From SG8-41 sp963802355 (GTDB taxonomy: Bacteria; Pseudomonadota; Gammaproteobacteria; Burkholderiales; SG8-41): a stretch of 64,000 bases of DNA. Positions 52,620-61,525 of this stretch are shown one piece after another (position 1 is the first letter of the stretch; the number at the start of each line of letters is the position of its first letter). The stretch lies in assembly GCA_963802355.1 (NCBI GenBank), contig CAWDIV010000001.1:62001-126000 (forward strand), read 5' to 3'. A model generated the notes under the pieces. It was not told where the DNA came from. It did not search any database and worked only from the letters and a program-made list of their open reading frames with translations. The translations under genes were made by a program, and so were the position numbers.

Positions 52620-54314
52620 ATGAAGGTCACCGATTCCACGCTCGCCCGCACCGGCGGACAGCTGCTCGTTGATGCGCTCAAGATTCATGGAGTGGACCTC
52701 GCGTTCGGCGTTCCCGGCGAGAGCTATCTCGCGGTGCTCGACGCGTTGCACGACGCGCGCGATCAGATCAAGTTCGTGATCTGCCGCCAGGAAGGCGGCG
52801 CCGCGTATATGGCGGAGGCTTATGGCAAGTTGACCGGGCGCCCCGGCATCTGCTTCGTCACTCGAGGTCCGGGCGCTACGAACGGCGCGATCGGCGTGCA
52901 CGTGGCGCAACAGGACTCGACCCCGCTCATCCTCTTCATCGGGCAGGTCGGCAACGATCTCGTCGAGCGCGAAGCGTTCCAGGAAATCGATTATCGGCGC
53001 ATGTACGGACAGTTTGCGAAGTGGGTCGCGCAGATCGACCGCGCCGATCGCGTTCCCGAGTACCTGAGCCGCGCATTTCACACGGCGGTCTCGGGACGAC
53101 CCGGACCGGTGGTGCTCGCGCTGCCCGAGGACATGCTCACCGAGACCGCCGCTGTCGCCAGCACCGGGCGCTACAAGCGCGTCGCGGCGCATCCGGGCGA
53201 AGGCGACTTGCGCAAGCTGCGTGAAATGCTCACGCAGGCGAAGCGCCCGTTCGCGATCCTCGGCGGAGGCGATTGGAACGCCGAGGCGTGCGCCGACATC
53301 CGCGCGTTCGTTGAGGCCAATGACCTGCCCGTGGGCACCGCATTCCGCCGCGCGGACCTCTACGACAACCGGTTGCCCAACTACGCGGGCGATGTTGGCA
53401 TCGGCATCAATCCCGCACTCGCCGAGCGCGTGAAAGGCTGCGACCTTCTGATCGCGATCGGACCGCGGCTCGACGAGATGACGACGGGCGGATATACGCT
53501 GATCGGCGTGCCGCGGCCGAAGCAGAATTTCGTGCACGTGCATCCCGGCGCGGAGGAGTTGGGCCGGGTCTACGAGGCGGACCTGCCGATCCACGCCGGC
53601 ATGCCGGAATTCGCGGCAGCGGCACGCAAGCTGGAGCCCATGAACGGTTCCGCTTGGAAGGAATGGACGAAGGCGGCACGCACCGACTACGAGAAGTGGC
53701 TGATCCCGGATCCGGGTCCTGGCGCGCTCGACCTCGGCCAAGTAATGGCATTCCTCCGCAAACGGCTGCCGCCCGAAACGATCGTTACCAACGGCGCCGG
53801 CAATTTCGCCGGATGGGTGCACCGTTACTACCAGTACACCGGTTACAGGACCGAGCTGGCGCCCATTGCCGGTTCAATGGGCTATGGCGTGCCCTCCGGC
53901 GTCGCCGCGAAGCTCGTGCACCCCGAGCGTCCGGTAATCTCGTTCTGCGGCGACGGCGATTTCCTCATGAACGGGCAGGAGCTTGCGACCGCCGCGCAGT
54001 ACGACGCAAGAGTCATATTTGTCGTGGTCAACAATGGCATGTACGGCACCATCCGCATGCACCAGGAGCGCGATTACCCGGGACGGGTGAGCGGCACCGA
54101 GCTGAAGAATCCCGACTTCGCCGCCCTCGCCCGCGCCTATGGACTGCACGGCGAAATCGTCGAAAAGACCGCCGACTTCGCGCCCGCGTTCGAGCGCGCG
54201 TGGAATGCGAAGACCGCATCGCTCCTTGAACTTCGCATAGACCCCGAGGCCATCACTACGCGGACAACGCTGTCCGCCATCCGCGCCGCCGCGCTCAAAA
54301 CAAAAAAACAATAG
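52620..54314 (+). CDS. thiamine pyrophosphate enzyme, acetolactate-synthase-like
   Basis: A 564-residue TPP enzyme of the acetohydroxyacid synthase superfamily. The N-terminal domain has GVDLAFGVPGESYLAVLD and the catalytic Glu in CRQEGGAAYMAEAYGKLTG. The central domain has GDVGIGINPALAERV, and the C-terminal domain has the TPP/Mg motif CGDGDFLMNGQELATAAQYD..NN. No regulatory subunit is next to it, so it is more likely a catabolic decarboxylase or carboligase than IlvB. It is preceded by a terminator and followed by the CACAGAG element. Confidence 0.92.
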   Translation: MKVTDSTLARTGGQLLVDALKIHGVDLAFGVPGESYLAVLDALHDARDQIKFVICRQEGGAAYMAEAYGKLTGRPGICFVTRGPGATNGAIGVHVAQQDSTPLILFIGQVGNDLVEREAFQEIDYRRMYGQFAKWVAQIDRADRVPEYLSRAFHTAVSGRPGPVVLALPEDMLTETAAVASTGRYKRVAAHPGEGDLRKLREMLTQAKRPFAILGGGDWNAEACADIRAFVEANDLPVGTAFRRADLYDNRLPNYAGDVGIGINPALAERVKGCDLLIAIGPRLDEMTTGGYTLIGVPRPKQNFVHVHPGAEELGRVYEADLPIHAGMPEFAAAARKLEPMNGSAWKEWTKAARTDYEKWLIPDPGPGALDLGQVMAFLRKRLPPETIVTNGAGNFAGWVHRYYQYTGYRTELAPIAGSMGYGVPSGVAAKLVHPERPVISFCGDGDFLMNGQELATAAQYDARVIFVVVNNGMYGTIRMHQERDYPGRVSGTELKNPDFAALARAYGLHGEIVEKTADFAPAFERAWNAKTASLLELRIDPEAITTRTTLSAIRAAALKTKKQ

Positions 54315-54563
54315 CCACAGAGATCACAGAGGACACAGAGTAAGATCACATCGTCGAAATGGCCGACGAACTTACCGATTGCATCATGGGCTGCAATCGA
54401 GGTGCATCGGATTCTCGGCCCGGGTCTCCTTGAATCAATATATGAAGAAGCGCTATCTTAAGGCTACTGGTCTCAAGCGCGCCCTACTGATCAACTTCGG
54501 CACCGCAAAACTCACAGAGGGGATAAAGAGAATTTCTCTGTGATCTCTGTGTCCTCTGTGGCT
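54313..54563. repeat. CACAGAG inverted element enclosing a GxxExxY remnant
   Basis: AGCCACAGAGATCACAGAGG (54313-54332, continuing ACACAGAG) faces CTCTGTGATCTCTGTGTCC and CTCTGTGGCT (54537-54564). The arms match over about 28 bases. The left arm begins right at the stop of the TPP enzyme gene, and the right arm runs into the start of the next gene. The inside is the broken gene at 54359-54543. Confidence 0.8.
54359..54543 (+). pseudogene. GxxExxY family protein, decayed
   Basis: Three pieces are left. MADELTDCIMGC is the N-terminus. Next frame over comes AIEVHRILGPGLLESIYEEA, the G-x-x-E-x-x-Y signature, ending at a stop. Then GLKRALLINFGTAKLTEGIK with RISL and a stop at 54543 is the C-terminus. 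The middle of about 75 residues is deleted and a small frameshift separates the first two pieces. The last codons (RISL-stop) are read from the right arm of the inverted repeat, so gene and repeat are physically one unit. Confidence 0.8.
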
Positions 54564-54566
54564 GAT

Positions 54567-55526
54567 ATGGTTCGGTATCTAACAGAAAACGACGTCAAGC
54601 AGCTCATCACCATGACGCTGGCGCTGGAGGCAGTCGAGGAAGCGCACAGGGCCCTCGCGGAGCATCGTGCAATCGACGTGCCACGAGCGCGCATTCATCT
54701 GCCGGGCGGAACGCAGCACGTGCTACAAGCCGCGGCGCCGGGGCTCGGCTACATCGGTTTCAAGTACTACTACACGCGCCCGACGGGGAAGAGCTTCTAC
54801 GTGCACCTGATAAACACCGAATCGGCGAGGCTCGAAGCAATCATCGAAGCCATACACATGAGCATGGTGCGCACCGGCGCCGCCAGTGGCATCGCGACCC
54901 GCTACCTTGCGAGCCTGGACGCCACTGTCCTCGGGCAGATCGGGGCAGGCTACCAGGGCATCGGCCAGCTCGAAGCCGTGTGCGGCGTGCGCAAGATCCG
55001 CAGCGCGCGGGTGTACGCGCGCAATCGCGACCGGCTGACGGCCTTCTGCAATACGATGTCACGAAAACTCGGCATCGAGGTCGCGCCAGCGAGTTCGGCC
55101 GAAGCCGCGGTCCGCGGCGCGCACGTCGTGAACGTCATCACGAAATCAGCGGAGCCGGTGCTTCAGGGCAATTGGCTGGAACCCGGGCAGCATGTAAACG
55201 CCGCCGGCTCCAACGCGCTCTCGCGGCGCGAGCTCGATGAGGAAGCCGTAAAGAAGTGCGATATCGTGACCGTCGACTCGCGCGGCACCGCAAGAAACGA
55301 ATGCGGCGATCTGCTGCCCGCCATAGAAAAAGGCTGGCACCGCTGGGAAACGCTTACCGAGATCGGCGAGGTGATTGCCGGCCGCGCAGCCGGCCGCAGC
55401 TCGGCGCGTCAGATCACGCTCTACGAATCCCACGGCATGGGCATCCAGGATCTCTACGCAGGCGCCAGGGTTTCTGCTCTCGCTCGCGAGCGCGGCATCG
55501 GCACGGACCTGCCCGTCGGTGGATAG
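54567..55526 (+). CDS. ornithine cyclodeaminase/mu-crystallin family protein
   Basis: A 319-residue NAD(P)-dependent enzyme from the ATG at 54567; the frame's earlier start at 54540 lies in the repeat arm. Landmarks are LTENDVKQLITMTLALEAVE, GFKYYYTRPTGKSFYVHL (substrate-binding Lys), TGAASGIATRYLA and the Rossmann loop LGQIGAGYQGIGQLEAV (GAGxQG). The family includes ornithine cyclodeaminase, ketimine reductases and alanine dehydrogenase, and the substrate is not evident. It probably shares a transcript with the TPP enzyme upstream unless the CACAGAG element stops it. Confidence 0.9.
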   Translation: MVRYLTENDVKQLITMTLALEAVEEAHRALAEHRAIDVPRARIHLPGGTQHVLQAAAPGLGYIGFKYYYTRPTGKSFYVHLINTESARLEAIIEAIHMSMVRTGAASGIATRYLASLDATVLGQIGAGYQGIGQLEAVCGVRKIRSARVYARNRDRLTAFCNTMSRKLGIEVAPASSAEAAVRGAHVVNVITKSAEPVLQGNWLEPGQHVNAAGSNALSRRELDEEAVKKCDIVTVDSRGTARNECGDLLPAIEKGWHRWETLTEIGEVIAGRAAGRSSARQITLYESHGMGIQDLYAGARVSALARERGIGTDLPVGG

Positions 55527-55644
55527 AAGTGGTCTCAAGAACGTACTTCAAGCAATTTCAAGTCATGCTTTCGTTTTTGAGATTGACTCTGCATCTTCAG
55601 CAAAGTAGGCCTACATTGATTTCTGGAGCGAAGAGGAGACACCT

Positions 55645-55875
55645 ATGGCGGACATCGAAAGCCGAACACGCGTCGTGATTCTGGCAGGCCCGTATCGCAT
55701 CAAGGGCGAGATTTCGCTCGTCGCGGGAGCTCGCCTTACCGACTACATGGTCGAGTCGAAAGGATTCATCGCGGTGACCCAGGCGGAAGTCTGGGACCTC
55801 GAAGGCCGGAGGATCCTGACGGCGTCCTTCCTCGACGTGAGCCGCGCTCACGTCGTCGTCGTCGTTCCGGAATGA
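55645..55875 (+). CDS. DUF6812-like small protein
   Basis: A 76-residue beta-rich protein: RVVILAGPYRIKGEISLVAG, then ARLTDYMVESKGFIAVTQAE and the C-terminal FLDVSRAHVVVVVPE. The layout (RIxGxIxLxxGxRLTDxL...FIxVTxAxV) is that of small DUF6812-type proteins, which have no known role. GAGGAGAC precedes the ATG. Stand-alone gene. Confidence 0.75.
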   Translation: MADIESRTRVVILAGPYRIKGEISLVAGARLTDYMVESKGFIAVTQAEVWDLEGRRILTASFLDVSRAHVVVVVPE

Positions 55876-55884
55876 GTTAGAGAC

Positions 55885-56062
55885 GAGCTGCGGGGAACGG
55901 GCCATACGACTGCCGGGGAGCGGGCTGCAAACCGCCCACCTGCACAATGCCAATTCTAGTGAAGAAGGTTCATCGTGCGACGGGGGGGCCCCGGGGGGAA
56001 CGGAGGGTGTAAGGAACCCTAACTATCTAAGGTTCCTGACACCTTCGGGCCCGTTCCCCGCC
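55885..56062. repeat. GC-rich nested palindromes with GGTGTAAGGAACC hairpin
   Basis: The inner hairpin GGTGTAAGGAACC (56006-56018) with GGTTCCTGACACC (56031-56043) is a near copy of that at 38735. It is nested in GGGGGGAACGG (about 55992) and CCCGTTCCCC (56050-56059), the same GGGGAACGGG/CCCGTTCCCC arms as the array at 51783. A further CGGGGAACGGGCC stands at 55890. Confidence 0.7.
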
Positions 56063-56120
56063 GGTCGTACCTGGCGGACCGCCGGCCCTAACTGCCAACT
56101 GACGGCTGCCAGCCAACTCG

Positions 56121-56540
56121 TTACTTTGCGGGCTGGGCGAGCGGCTTGCCCTTCTCCACAATGTAAGTCGCCAATACCTTTCCGGGCGTAGTGCCGTTTC
56201 TACCTGCGTGCACGCGTCCGGCCTCGACGAAGAACGCATCTCCCGCCTTCAACGTGACCGGAGGCTTCCCCTCGACTTCCAGGGTGAGCGTGCCTTCCAG
56301 CACGTAGCCCGCCTCTTCGCCCGGATGGGTATGCTTGGCGATTTCAGCTCCTGGCTGGAAGTCGACACGTGCCACCACCACCGCGCGACCTGGCGTACTC
56401 AAATCCTGAGCCTGCAATATGGTGCGCGTAAACGGGGGCGGCTGCGTCTGCGCTTCGAGCCCGTGTATACCCCATGCGCCCATTGTTCCAGCAAACACGA
56501 ACGCTGCAGCCAATGTCAGTTTCGGGTTCTTCATCTCCAT
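56121..56540 (-). CDS. exported cupin protein
   Basis: A 139-residue periplasmic cupin. The signal peptide covers about residues 7-31 (LTLAAAFVFAGTMGAWG ... LEAQ). Cupin motifs are IAKHTHPGEEAGYVLEGTL (His, His, Glu, metal) and GDAFFVEAGRVHAGRN (His). Exported cupins of this kind are often quercetinase-like or of unknown activity. It may start at the second Met (MKNPKLT). Monocistronic. Confidence 0.88.
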   Translation of the reverse strand: MEMKNPKLTLAAAFVFAGTMGAWGIHGLEAQTQPPPFTRTILQAQDLSTPGRAVVVARVDFQPGAEIAKHTHPGEEAGYVLEGTLTLEVEGKPPVTLKAGDAFFVEAGRVHAGRNGTTPGKVLATYIVEKGKPLAQPAK

Positions 56541-56616
56541 CTCCTCCAGTCAGAGTACAGTAACAATAATATGAGCGGATACCCCCCTCATGCTCCCCTG
56601 CATCAAAACGCCGCGA

Positions 56617-58429
56617 TCAACCTGCGGTTTCCAGTTTCCGGCTCGGTGTCTCGCGCTCCCCGCCGCGCAGCACCCGCACCTGGTGCATACCTCTGACGGA
56701 GTTCATCAGGTAGACGTTCGGGCTGGAAAGAACCTCCTCGAGACGCAGGTACTTTCTCCTGCAACCGGCGCTGTTCCAGCATCCAGGCGCGATAGACACC
56801 CGGGAGCAAGCCACAGCGCACCGGCGGTGTATAGAGGACACCCTTCACCTCAACAGCCACGTTTGCGATGGTCGATTCCGTGATCTCTCCCGCCTCGTTG
56901 TACAGCAGCACGTCCTCGAATCCGGGGCAGCTGGCCACGGCTTTCTCATAAACGCGGCGGTGTGTCGTCTTGTGGTACAGAAACACGTCGTCCGCGGCTA
57001 CCGAAGAGAGGGCGACGGCGATGTTCGCGAAGGGTACCGAAGTTGAAGCAAGCGCGCGCGCCTCGCAGCGGACATTCCCCTTTCGGGTCACCAGCAGGCG
57101 GATCCGGTGGGAAGCGGCCGGCAGTCGAGACGCTGCATGGTTCAGTTCCTCCGTAATACGCGAAACATCCATGCTGAACCCGAAGTACTCCGCGGACTGG
57201 GCGAGCCGCTCGAGGTGATACCGCAAGAGCGAGTAGCCGTCCCCGGGTGACCATCGCAGCGTCTCCAACAGATCGAAGTCGGGCCGCCGGGCGTGCAGCA
57301 GACGCGCCTTCACCGCGCATTCCTGCCGTTCCTTGGCGCATTCCGAGTCCCAGACTATTCCTCCTCCAACACCGTATTCGGCGCGCCCGCTGGAGCGGTT
57401 GATGAGCACTGTGCGAATGGTCACGTTGAACTGGGCGCGGCGTCCGGGAGCCGCGAAGCCGATCACCCCGGTATAGACGCGGCGAGGCGTCGTCTCGATC
57501 TCCGAGATGATCTCCATGGCGCGACGCTTCGGGACGCCGGTGATCGATGCGGGCGGGAACAGCGCCTGGAATATCCGATCCAGAGGTGCCCCGGTTCTCG
57601 CGCGAACGGTGGAGGTCATCTGCCATACCGTCGGGTACTTCTCGACCGTGAATAACCGCGGAACGTGGACGCTCCCGGTCACGGCAACGCGTCCGAGATC
57701 GTTGCGGACCATGTCCACGATCATCACGTTTTCCGCTTGGTCCTTCCCGGATGCGCGCAGATCGGCGGCCTTCCGGCGATCATCGGCCGGCCATAATCCT
57801 CGTGCGGCCGTGCCCTTCATCGGCCGGGACTCGATCAGACTGCCTTCGAGACGGAAGAACAGCTCCGGCGAGGCGCTGCATATGGCCCATTCACCGGTAT
57901 CCACGTATGCCGCGTATGGCATTTCATGATCCGCCATGATCCGCCGGAAGACCGTCCAGGGATCGGCGCGTAACGTGGCGCGCAACCGGTGGGTGAAATT
58001 GACTTGATAGGTGTCGCCGTTGCGGATGTATTCACGTATGGCCTCGAAGCCCCCGCGATACTCGTCCGGGGTGATCGAGGCCTGCCACGCCAGGTCCGGC
58101 AGGTCCATGCCCGGCGCGTCCGGCAAACTCTCCAGCGTGCGGGGGCGCTGAAACAGGCCGAACCACAACAGCGGGAATGCCGCATCGGCCCGAACCGACA
58201 GGCAGGAATCGAAGGCGGGAGCAGCCTCGTAGGAAACGAAGCCCGCTGCGTAGTATCCGTTCTCTTCTACCGCTTTCTCGATCTCACGCAGCAGAGGTAA
58301 TACTTCGCTGACCTGACGCGCGACCAGCAACCGGCGGGGCGACTCGAAGAGCAGCCACTCTCCGGTGCTTCCGTCACGCAGAACGAGGTGCGGACGTGAC
58401 GTCGAACCTGAAGCTTCCGGCGTCGTCAT
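56617..58429 (-). CDS. pabB: fused aminodeoxychorismate synthase PabB and lyase PabC
   Basis: A para-aminobenzoate enzyme for folate. I start at the ATG at 58429 (MTTPEASGS). Residues about 1-385 are PabB: GDTYQVNFTHRLRATL, RPMKGTAARG, YPTVWQMTSTVRAR and FPPASITGVPKRRAMEII. The rest is PabC-like (IV-fold): LLETLRWSPGDGYSLLRYHL, ESTIANVAVEVKGV, CGLLPGVYR. Near 56752 an extra A in AAA breaks the frame. The true end is YLRLEEVLSSPNVYLMNSVR with a stop at 56617, otherwise the frame runs to 56603. The fused layout is common in betaproteobacteria. Confidence 0.9.
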
Positions 58430-58629
58430 CTCGCCTGGGCTATCGCGCATCGGCGAACAGCGTGTCGCTATAGACCGTCTGGCCGTCCGGCCCGACTAAT
58501 CGGTATACCGTTGCGCCGTCCGCCGCCACGGGCTGTCATCATGAGCAGCACCGCCATAGCTCTCACGCTGGTTTCCCTCCTCGCAATCTGCTTCGCGCCC
58601 ATAGGGTTTGATCGAATCTGGCTCTCATC

Positions 58630-59157
58630 CTACAGCGGTCGCCGGAAACGTATTTCGCTGATACTGACCGCTCCGTCAACAACAGCTTCCCGTTTGGTGG
58701 CGCCGTCGACCGCGAAACCGAATTGCTCGTAGAAGCTGCGGGTGCGGGCCATGGTGTCCAGTACCCACAACGTAACGTCCGTGTAGCCATCGGATTTGAG
58801 CTTCGATAAGGCGGTGTCCATCAACGCGCGGCCTATACCATCGTGCCAGTGTGTAGGACGCACATAGATGGCAAGAATCTCTCCTGTGGCAGCCGTGGTA
58901 GCGTCCGGATCCCTGCTGTGACCAAAGTTTACGAAACCGACGATTGTTGCGCCGAGTTCGGCCACGATCAGCTCGGACCTACCTTCCCTTAGGATGCTAC
59001 GCCATATTCCTGCCCGTTTCGGCACCGAAAGCCCGTCTAGGACGACGTCGGGCATCAAGCCCCGATATCCGGATCTCCAGCCTGCGACCTGCACCTCCGC
59101 GACTCCGGGGGCGTCATCCTGTGTCGCAACGCGGAGTATCGGTGAGTGGACCCTCAT
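58630..59157 (-). CDS. GNAT family N-acetyltransferase
   Basis: A 175-residue acetyltransferase. The GNAT fold is seen from LRVATQDDAPGVAEVQVAGW, then EILAIYVRPTHWHDGIGRAL (acetyl-CoA loop, variant of Q/RxxGxG/A) and LWVLDTMARTRSFYEQFGF. The substrate is unknown. The ATG at 59157 is preceded by AATGAGGG. It is followed downstream by the pabB fusion and preceded by a second GNAT gene, both on the same strand. Confidence 0.88.
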   Translation of the reverse strand: MRVHSPILRVATQDDAPGVAEVQVAGWRSGYRGLMPDVVLDGLSVPKRAGIWRSILREGRSELIVAELGATIVGFVNFGHSRDPDATTAATGEILAIYVRPTHWHDGIGRALMDTALSKLKSDGYTDVTLWVLDTMARTRSFYEQFGFAVDGATKREAVVDGAVSISEIRFRRPL

Positions 59158-59220
59158 TTCTGCCTTAGCACGGCATGACCGATAGCGAGCTTCCCACGGG
59201 TGTCCACAACATCTGCCTGG

Positions 59221-59700
59221 TCATTTGTCCACAGATAGGTGCATCTTCATACCCTCATGCGAAGGAACGAATCCCAGCGATTCGTAAAATTGCTTGGCAT
59301 CGGGACGAGTCTTGTCAGTCGTCAACTGGACGAGGTGGCAGCCGCGCTCCCGCGCCCGCTGCACGGCACGCTCGATCATGGACCTGCCCAGCCCTCCCGA
59401 GCGCACCTTCTCGTCTATCCGTACCCCTTCGATTGTCGCCCGCCATCCGCCCTGATATGTCAGCCCCGGCGTGAACGTGATCTGCAGGACGCCAACCACT
59501 TCCCCGCCCAGGCAGGCAACGACGAGCTCGTTGTTGGGATCCGCGGCGACTGCATCAAACGCAGTGAGGTAGCTCGGCGGCAGTGGCAGCTCATAGCGCT
59601 CCCGCTTCGCTCCCAGCGGATCGCTCGCGAGCAGTCGCACGATGTGCGGAACATCGGAACGCTCCGCAGCGCGGAACGACACGTCAGACCGGAACTTCAT
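59221..59700 (-). CDS. GNAT family N-acetyltransferase
   Basis: A 159-residue acetyltransferase unrelated in detail to its neighbour. Landmarks are VSFRAAERSDVPHIVRLLAS, GEVVGVLQITFTPGLTYQGG and the acetyl-CoA site RIDEKVRSGGLGRSMIERAV, then QLTTDKTRPDAKQFYESLGF. The last phrase matches small PhnO/aminoglycoside-like GNATs. Start at 59700, followed upstream by GATGAGGGATGAGGG repeats. Confidence 0.9.
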   Translation of the reverse strand: MKFRSDVSFRAAERSDVPHIVRLLASDPLGAKRERYELPLPPSYLTAFDAVAADPNNELVVACLGGEVVGVLQITFTPGLTYQGGWRATIEGVRIDEKVRSGGLGRSMIERAVQRARERGCHLVQLTTDKTRPDAKQFYESLGFVPSHEGMKMHLSVDK

Positions 59701-59786
59701 GGGAGGATGAGGGATGAGGGATGAGGGATGAAGGATGACCCCGGACTGCGGGAACCTGTCACCCGTATCTCGTCACCCGTATCTCG
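59701..59786. repeat. GATGAGGGATGAGGG and CGTATCTCGTCACC repeats
   Basis: GAGGATGAGGGATGAGGG with GATGAGGGATGAAGGATG (59703-59738) is a tandem heptamer run. CACCCGTATCTCGTCACCCG and TATCTCGTCACG follow up to the RidA stop. The first is the mirror of CCTCATCCCTCGTCCCTC near nrdR. Confidence 0.7.
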
Positions 59787-60242
59787 TCACGTATCACGTT
59801 CACGCCCTTCCAGATTCCTGAGGCGCTCCGGCGCGACGATCGCCTCGGCCTCGATCTCGACGAGCATGTCGGGATGCGCGAGGCGGTTGATGCCCAGCAA
59901 CGTGTTGGTCGGCAGATTGGCAGTGAAGTATTTGTAGCGCTCATCGCACACCGCATAGTACGCGTCGATGTCCCGCACGTAAGTCACGGTGCGCACCACG
60001 TCGTCGAACTTGGCCCCGACATAATCCAGCAGATCGCGGATGCCTGCGCAAACCAGCGCGATCTGCCCACGCAAATCGCCGACGCTCCCGACCCTTCCGT
60101 CGGGCAGCGTGGCGGTCTTCCCGGCGACGAAAATGTGCGCGAGATCCCCTCCGCGCACGACGACGAGCGGCGAGTACAGGTATTGCCCGCGGACCTGGCG
60201 GTTGAACATGCCGGGGGGTGCAACGTTGAAGCGTTCGATCAT
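59787..60242 (-). CDS. RidA/YjgF family protein
   Basis: A 151-residue member of the RidA family, trimeric enamine/imine deaminases. Landmarks are FVAGKTATLPDGRVGSVGDL, QIALVCAGIRDLLDYVGAKF with DDVVRTVTYVRDIDAYY, and the terminal HPDMLVEIEAEAIVAPERLR, where the residue before the usual catalytic Arg/Glu patch is changed (MLVEIEAEAI). It could deaminate a reactive intermediate in amino-acid or aromatic breakdown. It lies downstream of the enolase-superfamily gene. Confidence 0.9.
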   Translation of the reverse strand: MIERFNVAPPGMFNRQVRGQYLYSPLVVVRGGDLAHIFVAGKTATLPDGRVGSVGDLRGQIALVCAGIRDLLDYVGAKFDDVVRTVTYVRDIDAYYAVCDERYKYFTANLPTNTLLGINRLAHPDMLVEIEAEAIVAPERLRNLEGRERDT

Positions 60243-60308
60243 CTGTGTATCCCTCGAAAGGTCGCTTTCCTGTCTTGATGGTCTCCGCGCCTCCGCGGCT
60301 AATTGTTG

Positions 60309-61475
60309 TTAGTCAGCCAGCTGCTGCATCACCTCATACAAAGCATTTTGCGCCTCGAAACCTATTCCCGGCCGCTGGGGCAGCTTGAGATGGCCGTCGT
60401 CGACCCACGCATCGTCGGCGAAACCGCCGAAGATGCCGAAAACTCCCGGATAGGCCTCGCAGCCACCCAGCCCGAAGCCGCCCACGATGTGCAGCGTCAT
60501 CTGGTTGCCGCCGTGGGGAAAAATCGATTTCCGTTCCCAGCCGCGGTGGTCGAGCATAGCGAGCGTGCGCGAGAACTGCACGATGCCGTAGGACTGCGGC
60601 ACGTCGATCTGGAGGATGTCGCGGTCGGGACGCATGCCGCCGAAACGCACCAGATTCTCCACGTCCTGCGTGGAAAAGAGATTCTCGCCGGTACCAATAG
60701 GCGCGTCGTAGTTCGCGGCGACTTCGGCGAGCAGCTCGTAGGCGAGCGGATCGGTCGGCTCCTCGAACCAGCGTAGCTTGAACGGCGCGAGCGCCTTCGC
60801 ATACGCCAACGCGCGTGCGCGGTCGAATCCCGCGTTCGCGTCCACCGCAAGGTTGTCGCTGCCCGCGACCACCCGTAGCGCCGCTTCGACCCGCTTCATA
60901 TCCTCCGGGATGGTTGCGCCGCCGACTTTGATCTTCATCGTCCGGTAGCCCTGGGCCAGCCTCGAGCGGATTTCGTCCTGCAGCTCTCGGATGCCCTTGC
61001 CCGCCTCGTACCAGCCGCCCCCGACGTAGCACGGAACGTGGTCCGGCGTCGCGCCCCCGTTGTATTTCTCCGCCAGCACGCGGTAAAGCGGCTTGCCGGC
61101 GATCTTGGCGACCGCGTCCCATACCGCGACCTCGATGGTGCCGATGGCGATCGAGCGCTCGGTATGACCGCCCGGCTTCTCGCGCTGCATCATGGCGGCG
61201 AGTATCTTCTCGGGGTCGAGATTGTCCCCGGCGCCGTTCACCAGCGATTCGGGAGCCGCCTCGAGGATGCGCGGGATGAAGCGCGCCCGCATTTGCGCGC
61301 CGCAGGCGTAGCGGCCGGTCGAATTGAACGCATAGCCCACTACCGGCTTTCCATCACGGACCGCGTCAGTGATGACGGCAACGACCGAAGTCGTCATCTC
61401 GCTGAAGTCGAACACCGCGTTACGCAAGCTCGACTTCAGCGCAACGGCAGTTTCCCGAATGTCTGTTATGCGCAT
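60309..61475 (-). CDS. mandelate racemase/muconate lactonising enzyme family protein
   Basis: A 388-residue enolase-superfamily enzyme. The capping domain is in the first 130 residues (MRITDIRETAVALKSSL). The barrel has the base motif TMKIKVGG (KxK), metal ligands in LAVDANAGFD (Asp) and WFEEPTDP (Glu), then PIGTGENLF (Glu), and IFPHGGNQMTLHIVGGFGLG. It abstracts an alpha proton of a carboxylate; the exact reaction (dehydratase, racemase, cycloisomerase) cannot be read. Neighbouring TctC genes suggest organic-acid uptake. Confidence 0.9.
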   Translation of the reverse strand: MRITDIRETAVALKSSLRNAVFDFSEMTTSVVAVITDAVRDGKPVVGYAFNSTGRYACGAQMRARFIPRILEAAPESLVNGAGDNLDPEKILAAMMQREKPGGHTERSIAIGTIEVAVWDAVAKIAGKPLYRVLAEKYNGGATPDHVPCYVGGGWYEAGKGIRELQDEIRSRLAQGYRTMKIKVGGATIPEDMKRVEAALRVVAGSDNLAVDANAGFDRARALAYAKALAPFKLRWFEEPTDPLAYELLAEVAANYDAPIGTGENLFSTQDVENLVRFGGMRPDRDILQIDVPQSYGIVQFSRTLAMLDHRGWERKSIFPHGGNQMTLHIVGGFGLGGCEAYPGVFGIFGGFADDAWVDDGHLKLPQRPGIGFEAQNALYEVMQQLAD

Positions 61476-61525
61476 GCAAGAAAGCGTCTCAGGTCACTGC
61501 GTCTCAGATAGTGCTTTATCTGGCG
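61476..61525. repeat. GCGTCTCAGGTCACTGCGTCTC repeat
   Basis: AAGCGTCTCAGGTCACTGCG and TCTCAGATAGTGC contain two copies of GCGTCTCAG. The same GCGTCTCAGATAG stands at 27837-27849, 34 kb away. Confidence 0.6.
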
